From NCBI RefSeq assembly GCF_003967555.1, contig NZ_BIFS01000002.1, forward strand, positions 2,046,001 to 2,110,000: a stretch of 64,000 bases of DNA, read 5' to 3'. The position numbers and the translations under genes were made by a program. Each line of letters begins with the position of its first letter. The first letter of the stretch is position 1. The notes beneath the pieces are model-generated. The model was given only the letters and a program-made list of their open reading frames with translations. It did no database searches and was not told where the DNA came from. Of the stretch, positions 17,432-26,190 are shown one piece after another. This stretch comes from Dictyobacter kobayashii. GTDB lineage: Bacteria; Chloroflexota; Ktedonobacteria; Ktedonobacterales; Ktedonobacteraceae.

Positions 17432-17542
17432 CATATCCGTCAATATTGATTGTAGCGAAAAAACGTTAATCTTTGCAAGAGTATCTTCTTTATCAATGAG
17501 ATAGATCTTTGTTGAAGCGTAGATAGGTCTGCTCATTTCTAA

Positions 17543-18064
17543 CTACTTCCCCGCCGAGGTAAATCCTGCTCGACGAACGACGCTGCTTGATTGGGCGTTA
17601 TCTGGAGCCACCAGGGCATACAGGCGTCGATATCCGGCTGTTCTGGCACTCTCGCACAGTGTTATCACTGTATTGGTCATAATACCTCGACTCTGGGTAC
17701 TGGCCCAATAGCCTATTTCTGCTTCATCGATGTTGTTGGATTTAATGTCAACGGCTGCTACGGCGTGGCCCAATGGATCAAGGACCAGGAAGACGAACCA
17801 GCTGTTCTTACGCCAGCCTTCCTGGGCCCAGCTTGTAAAGTATGTACTATTCTCCAATCCATATGGCTGTCCTTGCAGGCGTGCGCGAAAGAGCCTGTTA
17901 TAGATCAATGGTTCGTTGCAGATCGCGATGAGCTCTTGCTGTAGTTCTGGTGTAACTGGAAAGCTGTCATCAATGGAACGCAGACCATAGGCTTGATTAT
18001 CTGGAAAGTGTAATACGATCCGCTTAAACGGAGTAACAAAGTTTGGGATATTACTACTTGTCAT
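17543..18064 (-). CDS. GNAT family N-acetyltransferase
   Basis: 173-aa GNAT protein, closest in style to RimJ/RimL-like enzymes. Seen: SWFVFLVLDPLGHAVAAVDIK, EIGYWASTQSRGIMTNTVITLCESA forming the acetyl-CoA motif A region, and RLYALVAPDNAQSSSVVRRAGFTSAG, the typical N-x2-S..A-x-K/R-x-GF motif B. The C-terminus stops soon after AGFTSAGK, several residues shorter than usual. Substrate unknown. A MITE lies just upstream of its start. Confidence 0.85.
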   Translation of the reverse strand: MTSSNIPNFVTPFKRIVLHFPDNQAYGLRSIDDSFPVTPELQQELIAICNEPLIYNRLFRARLQGQPYGLENSTYFTSWAQEGWRKNSWFVFLVLDPLGHAVAAVDIKSNNIDEAEIGYWASTQSRGIMTNTVITLCESARTAGYRRLYALVAPDNAQSSSVVRRAGFTSAGK

Positions 18065-18149
18065 TATATGGATCCCTTCTATTTGTGGTTGAGTATCTGA
18101 CTATTCTACTCTTCCGTACAAAATATGAGAAGGGTTTTCTATATTGGGG

Positions 18150-18313
18150 CAGGGCTTTTTTACCGTTCGTCCGGAGATCACGAGCAAGCGATACGATGGA
18201 CCTTATTTCCGGTGTGGAGGGTGTATGGTGGGCGGCCGCGGCCGCCCACCATACACCCTCCACACTCCCAACCCGGCGCCGCAGGTGCCAAAGAGGAAAA
18301 GTAAAAAGCCCTG
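18150..18313. mobile_element. MITE, copy 1, with 9-bp target duplication
   Basis: A 164-bp non-coding element with terminal inverted repeats CAGGGCTTTTTTAC and GTAAAAAGCCCTG. It is flanked by a perfect 9-bp duplication, ATATTGGGG, at 18141-18149 and 18314-18322. The centre is a perfect 54-bp palindrome (18212-18265) built on GGCCGCGGCC. A second copy is at 56954-57114 and a remnant at 6078-6149. It encodes no transposase, so it must be moved by an enzyme elsewhere. Apparent ORFs on both strands here are by-products of the palindrome. Confidence 0.88.
18212..18265. repeat. Perfect 54-bp palindrome inside the MITE
   Basis: 27-bp arms with no loop, from GTGTGGAGGG to its complement CCCTCCACAC. 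As DNA it can extrude a cruciform; as RNA it would form a very stable hairpin. Confidence 0.95.
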
Positions 18314-18377
18314 ATATTGGGGGATTATTTAATGAAAAGATCCAGCCAACCTTGTCTGCTGGCCGGCAGACAATATT

Positions 18378-18416
18378 TTGCCGGAAACATCTCTGTAGAG
18401 AGATCGTTTCCGGCAA
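18378..18416 (-). terminator. Hairpin after the small zinc-ribbon gene
   Basis: TTGCCGGAAAC with an inner ATCTCT/AGAGAT extension pairs to GTTTCCGGCAA, a ~17-bp interrupted stem, 22 nt after the stop of the reverse-strand gene. A smaller hairpin (GTCTGC/GCAGAC) follows at 18353-18374. The U-tract is weak. Confidence 0.55.
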
Positions 18417-18437
18417 TGTATAGAGCTTAGCCAGTGG

Positions 18438-18617
18438 CTAGCGACGATCGCGGCGGTCGCAATCACAATATGTGAAAGTGTTAGAACAGGATGGGCAATA
18501 GTATTGTAAATTGCCGTCATCATCCGTTTCGGGTATCACCTCTTCAAGATCAGTAAGTAAAATGCCTTCTTCTTGATCATAGGGACATGTCTGATACTTA
18601 ATGCGCTCTAGATTCAT
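18438..18617 (-). CDS. Small Cys-rich protein, paralogue of 27829-28041
   Basis: 59-aa protein, start ATG at 18617 after AGGGAGAAAGTC. Core: TCPYDQEEGILLTDLEEVIPETDDDGNLQYYCPSCSNTFTYCDC. It has one early Cys, then CPSC and CDC, so it could bind zinc. The core GILL-x-D-x-E, IP-x2-D, GN-x-QYYC is shared with the protein at 27829-28041, so the two are paralogues of a small family I cannot name. It ends in an Arg-rich tail, RRDRR. Function unknown. Confidence 0.72.
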   Translation of the reverse strand: MNLERIKYQTCPYDQEEGILLTDLEEVIPETDDDGNLQYYCPSCSNTFTYCDCDRRDRR

Positions 18618-19407
18618 GACTTTCTCCCTTTTGAGTTTTTTCCTCGCCACAATATACGCTTCCGCGAGGTGATATTTTCAACCACATGAGCGAGAAGATC
18701 TGCTTCATCGCTTTCAATGGTGACTTTATAGTGAGATTTTGATATCCTCAATTTTTGGTACTAAATTATCCATGAAGTACTATGTTCTATGGGCAAAAAG
18801 GAAAATGCGAAATCTAGCTTTTTTATTATCTGCACTGAAGTATCTCTTCTTATGGATAGAATTTGTGTTCCTGTTTTATAATATGTAAGGCGCCCTTTAC
18901 GCTTGACATAAAAAATTGGTTTATTCTATTTTGTTTTTTGTGATTGAAAATCTATTGCGCGCTTTATAGTAGAAGAAGTGGAATGACCCGCTAAGGCTGC
19001 TATGGACGTCTATGTAGTACATTCTACTCATAAATGAGTAGGAAAATATAAAAAAGTCTCAAAAAATGTTAAAGTGATATTAATAAAGAAAATAATAGAT
19101 GTTCTGTATTGTTTGCCAACGTATGATTTGTTTTTTGCCATTCCTCACATAGTAGCACCAGATGTTGCATTAGAAATAAATTGTCACCTGCGCAGCAGGA
19201 TACGTAGCGAAGACCTCGTAAATAGTTCCGTGCTGTAAAGAGTAATCGGATGAACGCAGCCGTGTGGGAGTTGAGACGTTTCTACCTTGTTGCTGAGTGG
19301 ACGGTGCTTGATAACAATATTACCGAGTGTTGCGCTGGACATGATGTACGTATGATTTGATAAATGACGAACAGGCTGCTAATTGTTATCAAAAAGGAAA
19401 TTGAACA
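18618..19407. other. 790-nt AT-rich non-coding stretch
   Basis: No credible ORF. It contains a good -35 hexamer TTGACA at 18903-18908 with AT-rich -10 candidates (CTATTT at 18926) but no following gene; a perfect 18-bp palindrome CTACTCAT-AA-ATGAGTAG at 19024-19041; and the leader inverted repeat of the next gene (19308-19392). An unannotated RNA is possible but unproven. Confidence 0.6.
19308..19392 (+). promoter_or_regulatory. Leader inverted repeat before the DUF523 gene
   Basis: TTGATAACAAT (19308-19318) pairs perfectly with ATTGTTATCAA (19382-19392), closing a ~63-nt loop immediately before the ribosome site AAAGGAAA of the next gene. Such a stem could hide or expose the ribosome site, or be an operator pair. 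Confidence 0.4.
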
Positions 19408-19920
19408 ATGATAAAGCATACTCAAAGGTCAGCACCACTTAAAATGGTAAGTGCTTGTATGGCGGGAGTGCAATGCCGCTATGACGGGCGATCAAAAGTG
19501 GTTCCACTGCTAAAAGATATGGTGGGACGTGGCGATGCGATTGCTCTCTGCCCTGAGCGATTGGCGGGATTATCTACACCACGGCGGCCTGCAGAAATTA
19601 TTGGTGGGGATGGTTACGCTGTGCTGGATGGTAAAGCGCGGGTTTACGATGATCTAGGACAGGATTTGACGGGTGCTTTTATCGTTGCTGCTTATAAAAC
19701 ACTACATATACTTCAGGCTGCTGGTATCTGTGAGGTAGTGTTGAAGGAAGGTAGCCCTTCATGTGGTTGTGGCGAAATTTATGATGGTACTTTTTCAGGT
19801 ACGAAGAAAACAGGGGTAGGGGTCACCACCGCACTCTTGTTACGGTCCGGGATTCGTGTCCATTCTGAAAAGTTACTGCAGGGTGATATCCAGACCGAGC
19901 CGCTATTAAGTGGCATCTAA
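19408..19920 (+). CDS. DUF523 family protein
   Basis: 170-aa cytoplasmic protein of the DUF523 family. The hallmark cysteine motifs are present: SACMAGVQCRYDG near residue 15, ALCPE near 50 and KEGSPSCGCGEIYDGTFSGTKKTGVGVTTALL at ~110-140. The conserved Cys residues suggest metal or iron-sulfur binding, but the family has no settled function to my knowledge. ATG at 19408 follows AAAGGAAATTGAACA. Many DUF523 genes encode a fused DUF1722 domain; this one is the stand-alone form. Confidence 0.88.
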   Translation: MIKHTQRSAPLKMVSACMAGVQCRYDGRSKVVPLLKDMVGRGDAIALCPERLAGLSTPRRPAEIIGGDGYAVLDGKARVYDDLGQDLTGAFIVAAYKTLHILQAAGICEVVLKEGSPSCGCGEIYDGTFSGTKKTGVGVTTALLLRSGIRVHSEKLLQGDIQTEPLLSGI

Positions 19921-19964
19921 GCCCCACGCTTCTGGCCTTCTGCCGGGCTTCTATTACTAGAACA

Positions 19965-20003
19965 ATAACAGACCGTCTGTCTTACTGGCAGGCGGTCTGT
20001 TAT
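19965..20003 (+). terminator. Hairpin after DUF523 gene
   Basis: ATAACAGACCG-T-CTG pairs with CAG-G-CGGTCTGTTAT around an ~8-nt loop, 44 nt after the stop. The U-tract is short (GTTATAAT), so efficiency is uncertain. Confidence 0.6.
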
Positions 20004-20070
20004 AATCCGTTTGCTGGCATATCTGTTTGTTTTGTCGTTGGCTATGTATCTCTGGAGGACACTTGCATCT

Positions 20071-21102
20071 ATGACGCAAACAAAAATTAAAGCTCTGGCT
20101 ACGGAGGCAAAGGAAGATGAAGTCGCTCACCTGGTTGAAAAGTTGGGCGACCAGCTAGAGTTGCGCACTACTAATAATACACTTGACGAGCTACCGCTAT
20201 CTGAACTACAGGATGTTGAAGTCATTATGCCATTTATCCACTCCAAAGTTGGCCGGACTGAGATCGATGCTATGCCCAAGCTGAAAATTATCGCTACGCG
20301 TTCCACTGGTTTTGATCATATTGACCTGGTCGCGGCCAGGGAGCGCGGGATCACTGTATGCAATGTACCGGGATATGGTGAGACGGCGGTGGCCGAGTAT
20401 ACATTCGCTTTGTTGTTGAGCATCTCGCGCAAGGTTCACCAGGCCAATTCACGTACCAAGCGTGGTGATTATACCCTTGAGGGTTTGCGTGGCTTTGACC
20501 TGTATGGAAAGACTATCGGTGTGATTGGCGCTGGCGCCATTGGTTTACGCGTTATTCGGATCGCATCTGGCTTTGGCATGCGCATACTTGTTTTTGATGA
20601 AAATCAAAGGAGGCGTAATCGCATTTTATCTGAGGTGCTGGGATTTACTTTTGTTCCCCTCAATGATTTGTTGAGGCAATCGGATGTGGTGACCCTGCAT
20701 GCACCTGGCCTGCCTTCCACTTACCATATCATTAATCGCGAAGCCTTAGCAAAAATGAAGCGCGGCTCTTACCTGGTGAATACGGCTCGTGGTACGCTGG
20801 TGGATACACATGCTGTAGCCTGGGCGCTGGATGAAGGTATTTTAGCCGGTGTGGGCCTGGATACTTTTGAGGGCGAAGAGTTTCTACAGCGCGAAGAAGA
20901 GCTAATGGGCCAGCCAGGAGCCGAAGAGAAACTACGGATGCTGGTGCAAAGTAATATGTTGCAACGCCGTCCAAACGTTATCATTACTCCCCACATGGCC
21001 TTTAATTCCAATGAAGCCCTGTTGCGTATTCTGGACACCACCATTGAAAACGTCCAGGCATTCCTGGCTGGCGACCCCCAAAACGTTGTTCATTCCTCTT
21101 AA
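20071..21102 (+). CDS. D-2-hydroxyacid dehydrogenase (D-lactate dehydrogenase-like)
   Basis: 343-aa NAD-dependent oxidoreductase that interconverts 2-hydroxy and 2-oxo acids. Seen: GFDHIDLVAARERGITVCNVPGYGETAVAEYTFALLL, Rossmann motif GVIGAGAIG, NTARGTLVD with the catalytic Arg, the Glu-containing GVGLDTFEGEE, and TPHMAFNS with the catalytic His. The insert before the His (EEFLQREEELMGQPGAEEKLRML) and the NSNEAL ending match the D-LDH/VanH subgroup rather than glycerate or formate dehydrogenases. ATG 20071 is preferred, with GGAGG ~12 nt upstream; an in-frame ATG at 20044 is possible. A strong terminator follows. Confidence 0.92.
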   Translation: MTQTKIKALATEAKEDEVAHLVEKLGDQLELRTTNNTLDELPLSELQDVEVIMPFIHSKVGRTEIDAMPKLKIIATRSTGFDHIDLVAARERGITVCNVPGYGETAVAEYTFALLLSISRKVHQANSRTKRGDYTLEGLRGFDLYGKTIGVIGAGAIGLRVIRIASGFGMRILVFDENQRRRNRILSEVLGFTFVPLNDLLRQSDVVTLHAPGLPSTYHIINREALAKMKRGSYLVNTARGTLVDTHAVAWALDEGILAGVGLDTFEGEEFLQREEELMGQPGAEEKLRMLVQSNMLQRRPNVIITPHMAFNSNEALLRILDTTIENVQAFLAGDPQNVVHSS

Positions 21103-21136
21103 ATTGAAAACAGATTACCTGTAGCTCTGCCTGATA

Positions 21137-21204
21137 AATTCACTCATTAGAGAGCTGAATAAGACAATTGTCTCATCTGGCTCTCTAATGAGTGAATTGT
21201 TTTT
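21137..21204 (+). terminator. Intrinsic terminator
   Basis: A 19-bp stem (AATTCACTCATTAGAGAGC and complement) with a ~24-nt loop and a T-run at 21200-21204, 35 nt after the dehydrogenase stop. Confidence 0.92.
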
Positions 21205-21431
21205 CATATGTCTGGATCATGCACGTCTTCTTAATGTAAAAAATTGCTTTGCATAACTCTATATATAGCCCATAAGTACACAATGGGCCAACTTCTTAAA
21301 ATGTCTGGTGTTTATCTACCTAGAAAGAAGAATAAGTATAGAGGCATCAAAAAAGCTAGCACAAAAAATTACTCTAAATTTAAATGCTTGTTACGTCCGG
21401 ATGTTCTTTCCTGGCGAGAGGAGCAAAAGGC

Positions 21432-22589
21432 TTGTTAAGAATATATTCATTGCCACAACAGTTGAAACAAGTGCCGCTCGACGTATGCTGGCGTCTATGC
21501 GCCTTGAGTTTCCTTTTATGCCTGATTGTCATGGCACCAGGAATTTTGTTGCCTGCTCATCAACTATTGCTCTCAATAGTAATTATTGCCGTGGCTTTTC
21601 TGGCCTGGATCTGTAGAATCCCTGTATTGTATCTGTGTATAGGCTGGGTTATATTTGCACTACTTCTGTTTATGGTCTGGTTTTTTGACTTGCTCTGGCC
21701 TACATCGTTACCCGTCAATATTTTATTTGAATGTGCCTTATTTCTCATCGAAGCTTTTGTGGTTAGCTGTATACGGGCCGCTCTTGAGAGCGTACTCATT
21801 GCCCAGCAAAAAGTGCAGCAGGCGGAGCAACAAATGACGCTGGCGGCGGAGCGGCAGCAAAATCTCAATGATCTCAAGGATCAATTTTTGTTGAATGTGA
21901 GCCATGAATTGCGTACCCCTCTAACTGAGGTTAAGGGATACCTGGATCTTTTGCGCGAAAATCATACACAATTGGATGTGGTGGCGCGTGCGGAGTTTCT
22001 AGATCATGCGGCCCACGGTTGCAGTGAATTGGAGTTGCTGGTAGATAATGTTCTTGAGGCGACTCAACTGGATATCAATACATCTTCATCAGGCCTGTCC
22101 ATTATTTCTCTGCCAGAAATTGCTCATGCAGTAGTGGACCAATTGGCTGTTCAGCAGCATGAAATACAGATAGATATGCCCGACGACCTGGCCGCCTGGG
22201 CCAATTGGCAGCATCTGAGACGCGTGCTACATAATCTGCTTTCAAATGCCATAAAATATTCGCCCGCCCATACGGTGGTGATAGTGAGTGCCACACTGAT
22301 GTCCGGGCGATTATCCGCCTGTCCTGATATCTGTATTCGTGTGCAAGATATGGGACCGGGCGTACCAGCGGCTGATATGCCAATGCTTTTTCAGAAAGTG
22401 ATGCGCTTGAAACGTGATATGACTGGTTCTGTGCGTGGTAGCGGCCTGGGACTGTTTATCAGTAAGCAACTGGTTGAAGCCATGGGTGGGAGGATATGGG
22501 TAGAAAGTACTGGCATTTCTGGTCAGGGGAGCTGTTTCTGTTTTACTTTGCCTGGTGCCCCCATTACCCTTTTATCTCTACCTTTATAA
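21432..22589 (+). CDS. Orphan membrane histidine kinase
   Basis: ~385-aa sensor kinase. Four hydrophobic segments fill roughly residues 20-115 with no large sensory domain, followed by a coiled-coil (AQQKVQQAEQQMTLAAERQQ), HisKA with phospho-His in FLLNVSHELRTPL at ~158, N-box NLLSNAIKYSP, G1 DMGPGVP and G2 GSGLGLF. Signals are probably sensed in or at the membrane. TTG at 21432 has GAGAGGAG upstream; ATG at 21384 lacks a site. No response regulator is adjacent. A terminator follows at 22617. Confidence 0.88.
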   Translation: MLRIYSLPQQLKQVPLDVCWRLCALSFLLCLIVMAPGILLPAHQLLLSIVIIAVAFLAWICRIPVLYLCIGWVIFALLLFMVWFFDLLWPTSLPVNILFECALFLIEAFVVSCIRAALESVLIAQQKVQQAEQQMTLAAERQQNLNDLKDQFLLNVSHELRTPLTEVKGYLDLLRENHTQLDVVARAEFLDHAAHGCSELELLVDNVLEATQLDINTSSSGLSIISLPEIAHAVVDQLAVQQHEIQIDMPDDLAAWANWQHLRRVLHNLLSNAIKYSPAHTVVIVSATLMSGRLSACPDICIRVQDMGPGVPAADMPMLFQKVMRLKRDMTGSVRGSGLGLFISKQLVEAMGGRIWVESTGISGQGSCFCFTLPGAPITLLSLPL

Positions 22590-22616
22590 TAGCTATAAAT
22601 AATGAGAAGAAGACAA

Positions 22617-22652
22617 AAAAACCGGCTCCCTGGGGCAGGGAAGCCGGTTTAT
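22617..22652 (+). terminator. Intrinsic terminator of the histidine kinase
   Basis: AAACCGGCT-CCCTG pairs with CAGGG-AAGCCGGTTT with a 3-4-nt loop; A-run before and TTTAT after. Confidence 0.85.
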
Positions 22653-22738
22653 CATATGGCATAGTGTCATTGATGCAAGGAGCTCTTCTCACCCACATTC
22701 GGCACCATTATATTTCCTGGTTCAAATTCTTGAAGCTA

Positions 22739-22930
22739 TTAGTAGCCCCACTTCCAACCTTTCATGGTATCTTCAGCGACTGTCCTCCAGCCACGTGCGG
22801 CTGCTTCGGATTTGAGCCCTGCCTGTTCGGCTAGCTCGGCATCGCTGATGTTGGGGTTTTTCTTCAAGATCTGGATAATTTTGTCTGTAATTTTGTGCGT
22901 TGAAGTTGATTTTTGCTCGGATGTGTTCAC
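22739..22930 (-). CDS. Small helical protein, unknown
   Basis: 63-aa protein; GTG at 22930 is chosen because GGGAGG lies 7 nt upstream. After a polar Ser/Thr/Lys-rich start, residues ~15-50 (KIIQILKKNPNISDAELAEQAGLKSEAAARGW) look like a helix-turn-helix of the winged type, and the C-terminus is aromatic (MKGWKWGY). It might bind DNA but no family is recognised. It is isolated, with an empty 500-nt region upstream. Confidence 0.62.
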   Translation of the reverse strand: MNTSEQKSTSTHKITDKIIQILKKNPNISDAELAEQAGLKSEAAARGWRTVAEDTMKGWKWGY

Positions 22931-23448
22931 TACCAAACCTCCCTTACAATGCGAAATACCTAAGAATAACAACGCTCTACTGGGTTACAAACCGTACCAC
23001 GTACGCTTTATTGCCCGGTCTATGACATTAGGTGCGTATATTTGAAGGCGCCTATGGTTTTTGCGTAGTGCCTGTGTCTTTTTGTGTGGTACCCCTATTG
23101 TACAACTTTTTATTGGTAGTAGCCACCCTTTTCTGATGCTAGGAAAAGAGATCTATAAAATAGGTCTCTTTTTTTCAATTTGCCTTTTTTCGTGACCCTG
23201 GGCCGTAATAGTTCGTCGCAATATATGTGGTGGAAGATATGGGAAATCCACCTTGCTTGTTTTGAAGCTATGCCCTATGTTTTATCCATGTGTAATTCGG
23301 GTCGGAATGAACCGGCGGAGAAGAGGGGAAGCGTCAATCTATGTTAATAAAAATTTATATGGTTCGCCAAGATATTAGATCAATGTGGTTCTTTAAATAG
23401 CAATGTGGTTGCTTGGTGTGCCCTTTTTTGACAAAAGAAGGAATCATC
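22931..23448. other. Non-coding gap with orphan terminator and short direct repeat
   Basis: No credible ORF. It holds a terminator-like hairpin at 23147-23175 (see separate entry) and two copies of CAATGTGGTT at 23381 and 23401, 20 bp apart, just upstream of the next small gene and possibly an activator site for it. Confidence 0.55.
23147..23175 (+). terminator. Orphan intrinsic terminator
   Basis: AGAGA-T-CTAT pairs with ATAG-G-TCTCT around a 3-nt loop and is followed by seven T. No forward gene ends here, so it may end an unannotated short RNA. Confidence 0.6.
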
Positions 23449-23688
23449 ATGAACCTGTTTGGAATCTGGAAACGTCAACCTTTTGGAGCACCCGTAGAAG
23501 TTATTCAAGCCGCTTGTGATTTTTATGGTATCTCACCGGAACGTGTCCCAGCTGCAAAAGCCGAAAAGCTAACAGCTCTGTCTAATAACGTCTGGGTAGT
23601 AAAATTAAATGACAACGCCAGTGCCGTTGTTGCTTACACCCCAAAGGAAAAAGAGCATACCATTACTGCTCCCTGGTATGGTGAATAA
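23449..23688 (+). CDS. Small protein, unknown
   Basis: 79-aa protein starting at ATG 23449 after GAAGGAATCATC. Sequence pattern: basic/aromatic start (NLFGIWKRQPFG), a helix (PVEVIQAACDFYGI), then a beta-rich end (NNVWVVKLNDNASAVVAYTPKEKEHTITAPWYGE). No family recognised and no membrane segment. Its own terminator follows at 23721. Confidence 0.65.
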   Translation: MNLFGIWKRQPFGAPVEVIQAACDFYGISPERVPAAKAEKLTALSNNVWVVKLNDNASAVVAYTPKEKEHTITAPWYGE

Positions 23689-23720
23689 GTAAGCAGCGCA
23701 CTTATAATAAAGCGACATTC

Positions 23721-23758
23721 GCCTGGTCGTCGGATCACTCCGATGAGCCAGGTTTTTT
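23721..23758 (+). terminator. Intrinsic terminator
   Basis: GCCTGG-TCGTCGG pairs with CCGATGA-GCCAGG (small bulge) and is followed by TTTTTT, 33 nt after the small gene. Confidence 0.85.
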
Positions 23759-23906
23759 AATGTCTGTTTCCTCTCTCTTGCTCTGATTTTTTTCCTCAAC
23801 TATTTTTCCGCTTGAGTTAAGACGATGTGTATTGTAAAAGTAAGCCCAGAATACACGCTGTTAGGGTGGATGTGATTGTTGGTAGTGCAAGAGGGAGGAG
23901 ACCGCT

Positions 23907-25195
23907 ATGTTGAAAAGCTGTACATATAAGTTTAGCTATCCCTTTATTTTAGTTGCTTGTGTCCTGATGCTAGTGCTGGGTGCGTGCAGTGGACCCGGTT
24001 TTCTGGGTGCCGGTGATGGAGGAAGTGCCGGTAAGATCACGGTGACGCTCTGGTACTGGAATCGTGCCATTGATGATACGTTAATTGCCCAGGTGGAGCA
24101 GCATTTCCCACAGGTTCGCTTTAATCCCTTGAAAATTGGTGGTGGCTATGACGCAAAGCTGCGTACGGCTCTGGCGGGCCACGTGAATATCCCCGATATC
24201 GTAGGTATTAATTCGAATATTGGCACCTACTTCCCCGATGCTGATCAATTTGTTGATTTGCGTACTCTCGGAGCCAACGAGCTAAGCAAGACCTATCTGC
24301 CCTGGAAATGGCAACTGGCGGTAGCCCCCGCTGGACGTGTGATTGCCCTACCAATGGATACAGGTCCTACGGCACTCTTCTATCGGGCCGATCTCTTTAA
24401 GCAGGCTGGCCTTCCATCTGATCCTGCTATGGTCTCTGCGCAATTGAAAACCTGGGACGACTATATTCGGGTCGGTGAACAGATGCAGCGCGCGACCAAT
24501 GGGAAAATTCATATGTTCGACAATATCAATAATGTCTTTGCGCAAATTATTGGTCAGGGTAAACAGCAGTACTTTGATGCTTCCAATCATTATGTTGGCA
24601 ATCAACCTTTTGTGAAGCGAGCATGGGATTACGCGGCCAGGGTGCACCAGTTAGATCTGAGCGCGAAAGCAACCTCATATTCGACTGATTGGAGTGCCGC
24701 CATCAGCAATAACTCTATTGCATCCTTTGTGGGCGCGGTCTGGATGAAGCATCGTTTAAAGGACTCGGCCCAAAGACGGCTGGCCTGTGGCGTATTGCGC
24801 CGGCGCCGGGTGGACCGGGGAATAATGGCGGCTCTTTTCTGGCTATTACCAGGGCCTCACCACATCCTCAAGTTGCGTTTGCGATTGCTCGCTGGCTGAT
24901 GTCTGCCCAGAACCAGGTCACCGCTTATCAAGATACCGGACTTTATCCCTCCGCCATCGCTAGTTTGCATAGCCCTCAGTTGTTGCAGCCCGAACCATTC
25001 TTTGGCGGACAGGTGACGACAGAAATCTTTAGCCAGGTGGCGGCCCATATTCAGCCGACACCCAATAGTCCAGATACCGATGTGGTGCAAAATGTACTGC
25101 AGCGTGAACTGACCTTGATCGAGATGCAGAATGCTGATCCCGAGTCTGCCTGGGAGACCGCTCAGTTGCAGATACAGAGAGAACTCTCGCATTAG
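23907..25195 (+). pseudogene. Sugar-binding lipoprotein (SBP family 1), one frameshift
   Basis: Receptor of a carbohydrate ABC importer (CUT1 type), anchored outside by a lipid: lipobox LGAC after a hydrophobic signal. N-lobe landmarks include LWYWNR, DAKLRTALAGH, DIVGINSN and PMDTGPTALFYRADLF. At 24769-24771 one C is missing: the frame goes astray after WMKHRLKDSA, while the +1 frame gives the expected ..LWRIAPAPGGPGNNGGSFLAI.. and C-lobe to 25195. With the base restored it is ~430 aa and strongly similar to the receptor at 49850-51130. The missing C in a C-run points to sequencing error. It is first of a SBP-permease-permease operon without an ATPase. Confidence 0.9.
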
Positions 25196-25221
25196 TTTGG
25201 GTGCAGAAGGAGTCTAAGGTT

Positions 25222-26175
25222 ATGAGTGTGATCAGTAGGCCTCCCATTATTATCGCGCCACAAGCGCCTGTTCCTGTGCGCATGCCACGTCGGAAGAGCG
25301 AGTTACAGCGTACCTGGCCCTTATACCTGTCGGTTGCGCCTTTTTTTCTGTTGTTCTCAGTCTTTGGCTTGTTCCCCCTTGCTTTCTCTCTCTACCTCTC
25401 TTTTCAGAAGTGGGATGGTATCGGGCAGATGACGTTTGTGGGCTGGAATCAGTTTGCCTATCTGCTCACCGATAGCTACTTCTGGCAAGCGATTGTGAAT
25501 ACGTTGGAGATCTGGTTGCTGGCCACGGTCCCCATGATTTGTATTTCGGTGGTGCTGGCGTTCTTGCTGGCCTCACCATCGAATAAGCTTAAAAGCTTCT
25601 ATCATGTAGCCTTTTTTCTGCCTCACATTACCTCGATCGTCGCCATCGCCCTGGTGTTTGGTTCGCTGTTCAGCAATCAGTTCGGCCTCATCAATGCCTT
25701 GCTGACAGCGTTGGGATTACAGCGCTTCGCGTGGTTGAGTCAGCCGTGGGGCATGAAGATCGCTATTGCTTCGATGATTCTGTGGCGTACGCTTGGCTAT
25801 CATGCCTTGATTTTTATGGCTGGCATCCAGAGTATCCCTGCGACTTTATATGAGGCGGCCCAGATCGATGGGGCAAACGCGCGGCAGATCTTTTTCCGCA
25901 TCACTTTACCATTGCTGCGCCCCGTCATGCTCTTTACCGTGATTACTTCAACTATCAGCGGCATGCAGGTATTCACTGAGCCACAGGTCTTGCTTGGCAA
26001 TGATGGCGGTCCTGGACGTGAAGGGATGACTATCGTGTTGTATCTCTATCAGCAGGCCTTTGGCAGTTACCATTTCGGCTATGGAGCCGCGATCGGCTGG
26101 GGACTGTTTGTATTGATTGCTTTGTTCTCGCTGTTTAACTGGCTATTAATACAGCGACCGGGCGCACGCGCTTAG
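25222..26175 (+). CDS. Sugar ABC permease, MalF/UgpA type
   Basis: 317-aa inner-membrane permease with six helices. The EAA motif is clear: YEAAQIDGANARQIFFRITLPLLRPV. N-terminal basic segment (MPRRKSELQRTWPLYLSVAPFF) and the RSLxLSFQKWDG-like region (LYLSFQKWDGIG) are typical of CUT1 first permeases. ATG 25222 is preferred (AAGGAG nine bases upstream). Paralogous to 48875-49812. Gap to the receptor is 26 nt and to the next permease 15 nt. The ATPase must be supplied in trans, as with shared MsmX-type ATPases. Confidence 0.95.
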   Translation: MSVISRPPIIIAPQAPVPVRMPRRKSELQRTWPLYLSVAPFFLLFSVFGLFPLAFSLYLSFQKWDGIGQMTFVGWNQFAYLLTDSYFWQAIVNTLEIWLLATVPMICISVVLAFLLASPSNKLKSFYHVAFFLPHITSIVAIALVFGSLFSNQFGLINALLTALGLQRFAWLSQPWGMKIAIASMILWRTLGYHALIFMAGIQSIPATLYEAAQIDGANARQIFFRITLPLLRPVMLFTVITSTISGMQVFTEPQVLLGNDGGPGREGMTIVLYLYQQAFGSYHFGYGAAIGWGLFVLIALFSLFNWLLIQRPGARA

Positions 26176-26190
26176 GAAGGATGGGATATT

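Noticed and set aside
18054..18423. Overlapping ORFs on both strands of about 120 codons
   Set aside because: They cross the MITE and exist because of the perfect palindrome; both contain the same mirrored peptide, and no ribosome site or family match is present.
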